A stretch of DNA of 64,000 nucleotides from Mastigias papua. Lineage: Eukaryota > Cnidaria > Scyphozoa > Rhizostomeae > Mastigiidae. Of the stretch, positions 61,501 through 64,000 are shown one piece after another; the stretch's first letter is position 1, and every line of letters begins with the position of its first letter. Location: NCBI GenBank assembly GCA_964019165.1, contig OZ025281.1:9608388-9672387 (forward strand), given 5' to 3'. The translations under genes and the position numbers were made by a program. Below the pieces are notes generated by a model, which was given only the letters and a program-made list of their open reading frames with translations, was not told the origin of the DNA and searched no databases.

Positions 61501-61611
61501 TTTGACATCCCCACAAAAGCATTGATACAGACATCAAACAGGGATTCGAAGAAGATGCTAGACTTGTTGAAGAGGCCCTATATCGTTGGGAACAAATCCA
61601 TTGCAAAACAG
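49876..61611 (+). CDS. SPO11: SPO11 meiotic double-strand-break protein, 13 exons, 3' end outside window
   Basis: SPO11 is the topoisomerase VI-A-like subunit that cuts DNA in meiosis, remaining covalently bound through a tyrosine, with a TOPOVIB-like partner in the nucleus. Exons: 49876-50015, 50970-51083, 52065-52153, 52819-52885, 53605-53713, 56266-56281, 56623-56693, 56960-56996, 58617-58726, 59760-59859, 60674-60711, 60989-61065, 61500-61611. All are GT-AG and phase-compatible, 360 codons. The winged-helix part has the catalytic Tyr in DLFYADK (exon 5). The Toprim part has the metal-binding Glu in LLVEKEASF (exon 9) and the DAD of TLVDADPHG (exon 10). Human SPO11 has 396 residues, so about 35 are missing at the C-terminus, presumably in an exon beyond the LINE at the right edge. 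It is divergent from CC2D1. Confidence 0.93.
50970..51083 (+). CDS. SPO11: SPO11 exon 2
   Basis: 114 nt between TTTACACAG and gtattg. It encodes [20 protein letters not shown] and ends [10 protein letters not shown] with a split Trp codon, matching the SPO11 helix before 'W..I.F'. Confidence 0.88.
52065..52153 (+). CDS. SPO11: SPO11 exon 3
   Basis: 89 nt between ATGTGCTAG and gtaact. Completes Trp and encodes [20 protein letters not shown] then ENESSLSKF, the SPO11 'VGxQM...KF' segment. Phase fits exon 4. Confidence 0.88.
52819..52885 (+). CDS. SPO11: SPO11 exon 4
   Basis: 67 nt between TGATTTCAG and gtaagt. It encodes [20 protein letters not shown] then K, the 'KxLxxxYxLLxxNxYxTKRD' stretch leading to the active-site tyrosine. 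Leaves AG, completed in exon 5 as Arg. Confidence 0.92.
53605..53713 (+). CDS. SPO11: SPO11 exon 5 (catalytic tyrosine)
   Basis: 109 nt between CCTTTGCAG and gtaaag. It encodes [20 protein letters not shown] then [10 protein letters not shown]. The Tyr in DLFY aligns with the SPO11 tyrosine that attacks DNA. Confidence 0.96.
54110..54335. repeat. Degenerate tandem repeat, about 20-40 bp units
   Basis: GAGTGTCCTTCAAACGA-like words recur about eight times with variable spacing (e.g. 54160, 54180, 54202, 54262). SPO11 intron; old and decayed. Confidence 0.45.
54694..55120. repeat. (ATC)n trinucleotide array followed by (TTC)n
   Basis: Over 350 bp of CATCATCAT with scattered CGT variants, then CTTCTTCTT to about 55118. 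Frames give poly-His, poly-Ser/Ile or poly-Met; not genes. In the 2.5-kb SPO11 intron between exons 5 and 6. Confidence 0.97.
55121..55429. other. GC-richer segment between two ATC arrays
   Basis: Composition (e.g. CCCCTCACGGGACCTCAGAC, CACCACGAGGAGGCCTCC) differs from the AT-rich intron. It may be a fragment of a dispersed repeat. No intact gene seen. Confidence 0.3.
55430..55543. repeat. (ATC)n array, second block
   Basis: ATCATCATTATC repeats with ATGATC interruptions, about 110 bp, in the same SPO11 intron. Confidence 0.95.
56266..56281 (+). CDS. SPO11: SPO11 exon 6 (16-nt microexon)
   Basis: TTCGCATCTCCTAAAG between TTTCTTTACAG and gtaaga encodes FASPK plus one base. It bridges SSLHV and the next exon's CIKGN in frame, as SPO11 homologues require ('LHI..TSKG'). 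Confidence 0.85.
56623..56693 (+). CDS. SPO11: SPO11 exon 7
   Basis: 71 nt between CCCTTATAG and gtacac. It encodes [20 protein letters not shown] then STM, the 'GxIxGNLxxxExDGxxxDC' segment. Ends in phase 0. Confidence 0.92.
56960..56996 (+). CDS. SPO11: SPO11 exon 8
   Basis: 37 nt between TCCTTTTCAG and gtatcc. It encodes [12 protein letters not shown], the 'G..VP..I..I' hinge before the Toprim domain. Leaves one base. Confidence 0.88.
57007..57069. repeat. (AATC)n microsatellite
   Basis: ATCAATCAATCA repeats starting about 10 bp after the exon 8 donor of SPO11. Confidence 0.93.
57390..57924 (-). mobile_element. Penelope-like element fragment: GIY-YIG endonuclease end plus tail
   Basis: Minus-strand frame 57915-57631 encodes [20 protein letters not shown], then [10 protein letters not shown], then [20 protein letters not shown], a GIY-YIG-type endonuclease as at the C-terminus of Penelope-like elements. 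The frame begins at a stop near 57922, so the copy is 5'-truncated. The tail holds a hammerhead-like core (57447-57475). In the SPO11 exon 8-9 intron. Confidence 0.72.
57447..57475 (-). ncRNA. Hammerhead-like core, decayed
   Basis: Read on minus: CTGACGA, T, GATCC-AAGTCT-GAGTC (5-bp stem with one mismatch), GAAAC. Same 29-nt layout as at 15044-15072. The stem mismatch and unclear stem III argue against activity. Confidence 0.35.
58430..58558. repeat. (CCAG)n microsatellite
   Basis: CAGCCAGCCAGC repeats with CTAG and CGAG variants, ending about 60 bp before the SPO11 exon 9 acceptor. Confidence 0.93.
58617..58726 (+). CDS. SPO11: SPO11 exon 9 (Toprim glutamate)
   Basis: 110 nt between AGAGGCACAG and gttgaa. 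It encodes [20 protein letters not shown] then LGPCIMIT. The Glu in VEKEA is the first Toprim metal ligand. The acceptor has a poor pyrimidine tract. Confidence 0.95.
59018..59642. mobile_element. TACCTTRATT-ended element, copy B
   Basis: Starts TACCTTAATTCATAAAC and ends ATGATTTAAGGT. It keeps copy A's order: GTTCGCGCATATAAAGTTAC end, ACACCATAATGGG word, decayed core with NKGTSN and [10 protein letters not shown], and a TTTTGCGTAATCTAATTTTC right side. Shorter and more broken than copy A at 7636-8532. Confidence 0.7.
59760..59859 (+). CDS. SPO11: SPO11 exon 10 (Toprim DAD)
   Basis: 100 nt between TTCATTTGTAG and gtactg. It encodes [20 protein letters not shown] then [13 protein letters not shown]. 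The DAD residues are Toprim metal ligands. Leaves one base. Confidence 0.97.
60263..60330. repeat. (ATTC)n microsatellite
   Basis: CATTCATTCATT repeats in the SPO11 exon 10-11 intron. Confidence 0.92.
60674..60711 (+). CDS. SPO11: SPO11 exon 11
   Basis: 38 nt between TTGGCATTAG and gtatca. It encodes [12 protein letters not shown], completing the 'DADPHGIEIMxxYxxGS' block. Ends in phase 0. Confidence 0.94.
60989..61065 (+). CDS. SPO11: SPO11 exon 12
   Basis: 77 nt between CATCGCAAG and gtatgt. It encodes [20 protein letters not shown] then PSDIQ, matching 'LTVPxIRWLGxLPSDI'. Leaves AA. Confidence 0.94.
61500..61611 (+). CDS. SPO11: SPO11 exon 13
   Basis: 112 nt between CATAACAG and gtatgt. 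It encodes [20 protein letters not shown] then [17 protein letters not shown], the SPO11 'xxLxxRDxxKxxxLLxRPY' C-terminal region. Phase 0 out; a final exon must follow. Confidence 0.93.
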
Positions 61612-61964
61612 GTATGTTCTATCCGTGAAAGAGATTCGAATTCAAAATTATTACTTGCGAAAGCTTTTACTTGTCCACGTGAACTCACCACTAAGACGCA
61701 CTTAATATCCTAATCCAGTCCAAGTATTTGTAACAGCCTTTCCATGCTACATAATATACTTGACTGTTCCAAACTCAAAACTCTCCCATACTACAAGTTT
61801 TCTACCTCTCCCTTCAGAAATCCCCATGCTTCTCAAATGTAAACTTATGTCCTGCCTCGAAAGCTCTCTAACTCAAGAAACTCCCTCTCTCTGCTCGAAA
61901 ATTTCCCATCTCGATTTTGGTTCTTAAAGAAACTTTTGCTTACATTTTCATCATGTGTCCGTGC

Positions 61965-64000
61965 AGACATCGTCAAGCCAGTCAATGCTGCTACTGGTAC
62001 CATGTAATCCAGTACTGCCTGTTTCATGGTCGGGTCGTCGGCGACTAAACCGGCTCCCCCATCAGAAATCTCCGATGAGGTGGGTGGCTAGACACCCAGC
62101 AGGACTAAGAACAATGCCTGACAAAGGGCGGATGAGCTTTTATAAGCCAACGACTATCTAGCAAAGGGAAGGAAAACCCTTTCAAAACCCTGTAGAAGGC
62201 AATGGGAAACCACTCCAGTATCATCCCAAGAATACCATGGAAACTTATAATTCAAGGAAGAAAGACAACAATTTGAATGGGGTTAAGCCCATTGGGGTTA
62301 ACTCTTCGCTTGGTAAGGATTCTCATAAGCCACAGGTGAGACTCGACCATCGTCCAGCTACTGATGGCATTAACAATGCGAGTACAATGAAGATAGCCAC
62401 ATGAATTGTAAGAACCTTATATCAAAATGGTATACTGAAGAATATTAAGCAAGAAATGTCTAGGTTACAGATGAGTACCCTTGGTCTATGTGAAACAAGG
62501 TTGACAGATGCAGGCTGCTTCCAAAGTGATGCTTTTACGATAATTTTCTCTGATGGGTAGTAAACATGAAAAGGACGTTTGTCTGATTGCAGATAAAAAG
62601 ATTTCAAAAAGCATATTAGGGTTTGGAAAATCTCTGATAGACTATTGTTAATGAAGCTGAAAGGCCATCCGTTCAACATTTCTATAATACAAGCATACGC
62701 ACCAGCCTCGGAGAGTGACGAGGAAGAAATTGACAACTTCTATGACATGCTAGACAAGGCAAGGGCAATGTAAATCACAGGAAGTAGTCATCACACTGAG
62801 AGACCTAAATGCAACAGTTGGAAGCGAAAGATATGATGATGTTACGGGAAGAATGGCTTAGGGATAAGAAATGAACGAAGATTAAGGTGGATAGACTGGT
62901 GCAACACAAATAACCAAGTCATTTCGAACACATGGTTTAAAGATCATCCAAGAAGAAGGTAGACCTGGAAGAGTCCTGGTGGGAACTTTCGAAGTCAAAT
63001 TGATTACATCACTATCAACAAAAGGCTTAGAAACGCAATAAAATATTCCAAAAGCTACCCAGGGGCAGACTGCGGAAGTGACCATAACCCAGTGATATCC
63101 AAAATAATGATAAAGCTAAGAAAATTGAAAAAAGCTCAGCAAACTCCGAAACTACAATATATCAGCTTACAGAAAGAATAAGACATTAGAAATCAATACA
63201 GACTTGTTGTAAGTAATAGATTTGAAGTGCTAAAGAATGAAGAGTCTAAGTCAACTTGGGATTGCTTTAAAGAATCAATTGTTTCAGCAGCTGAAGAGTT
63301 TGTGCCTAAGAAAGATAAGCAAAGCAGGAATAAGGGGATGACAGGAGAAATCATTGATCTCAGGCTAGCACGTCAGAAGGTTGCCAACAAAGAATGTATT
63401 GAGTACAAAAATATCGATAAACAAATAAATACTAAATGTAAGCAGGCTAAGGAGACATAGATAAATGAGGAATGTGGAGAAATTGAACGCCTAGATAGAA
63501 CAAGCACGGCTTTAATGCACAAGAAAATAAAGTCGATTTCAAGCCGTAGGATGTGCACGTCAGTTGGATGCATAAAATCAAAAGAGTGCACTTTAATAAC
63601 GTAGAGGGATAAAAGTTTAGAATGATGGTCAGAATAAATTGAAGAACTGCTTGAAGAAGAAAGGGAGCAGAAACCAGGTATTAGAAAGAATATAGAAGGT
63701 GCTGGAATCCTAAAGGCAGAGGTCACTGCAGCTATTGCACATACGAAGAGGAGCAAGGCAGCGCATCCAGATGGAATAGTAGTTGAAATGATTGAAGCAC
63801 TTGAAGACTTTGGAATTGATACAATGATGGAAATTATCAATGAAATTTATGACAGCGGTACAATTCTAGAAGATCTAAGCAAATCCATTTTTATAGCTTT
63901 ACCAAAGAAACCCAATGCAACAGAATGTGAGCTTCATAGAACCATAAGTCTCATGAGTCACGTCATCAAAATGATTTTGAGGATGATAATGTGGAGAGCA
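61965..64000 (+). mobile_element. Degraded RTE-like LINE, 5' end, endonuclease and start of RT
   Basis: A leader (about 61965-62386), including GGGTCGTCGGCGACTAAACC and GGCAATGGGAAACCACTCC, precedes an ATG at 62387 whose fifth codon is TGA. Broken frames then show an apurinic-type endonuclease (GLCETRLTDAG, LRDLNATVGSERYDD, SQIDYITINKRL, CGSDHNPVI) and the reverse-transcriptase fingers (AHTKRSKAAHPDGIVVEM, SIFIALPKKPNATE) to the window edge. Several stops and shifts make it inactive. Located in the last seen SPO11 intron, same family as the left-edge copy. Confidence 0.88.

Overview
The window is nuclear DNA of an intron-rich animal, most likely an aquatic invertebrate. The signs are spliced genes with GT-AG introns, an animal-type CC2D1 (Lgd/Freud-1) gene, a SPO11 gene, and a dense mix of repeats: RTE-like LINEs, Penelope-like elements, a Ty3/Gypsy LTR element, a THAP+YqaJ DNA transposon, several MITEs, and large micro- and minisatellites. 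The sequence does not name the species. Nothing in it looks bacterial or viral.

Layout. Two host genes lie head to head. On the minus strand, 37092 down to 1290, is a CC2D1A/B-family gene. I could read 22 coding exons, all phase-compatible, totalling 2319 nt or 773 codons, encoding four DM14 repeats and a C2 domain; the last exon(s) must lie left of the window. On the plus strand, from 49876 to beyond 61611, is SPO11, the topoisomerase VI-A-like protein that makes meiotic double-strand breaks. I read 13 phase-compatible exons (1080 nt, 360 codons), including one of only 16 nt; the final exon is right of the window. Most long ORFs in the window are not exons of these genes but transposon genes or simple-repeat artefacts.

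Between the two start codons is a nested insertion. A Ty3/Gypsy element (38154-48269) has LTRs that look identical, intact gag and pol, and a textbook -1 frameshift signal (TTTAAAC, 6-nt spacer, strong hairpin). Inside its 5' LTR, 11 bases from the end, sits a 3763-bp ISL2EU-like DNA transposon (38165-41927) with 286-bp terminal inverted repeats, an AT target duplication and two convergent genes: a THAP-DDE transposase and a SWIM-YqaJ nuclease. Order of events: Gypsy inserted between CC2D1 and SPO11, then the DNA transposon landed in the LTR. Without the insertions the two host genes would be about 2.7 kb apart.

Introns. CC2D1 introns carry an 18-bp GGATCC-containing minisatellite (25.8-27.5 kb), a GGAT/GGGAT array (6.07-6.89 kb), several terminal-inverted-repeat elements (2.7, 7.6, 12.2, 24.7, 28.5, 29.6, 31.0 and 31.8 kb), a Penelope fragment at 14.5 kb with a hammerhead-like core, and a LINE 3' end at 9.7 kb. 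SPO11 introns carry large ATC-trinucleotide arrays (54.7-55.5 kb), an AATC array, a second Penelope fragment (57.4-57.9 kb), a CCAG array (58.4 kb) and a second copy of the 7.6-kb element (59.0 kb). Degraded RTE-like LINE pieces, both on the plus strand, lie at the two window edges.
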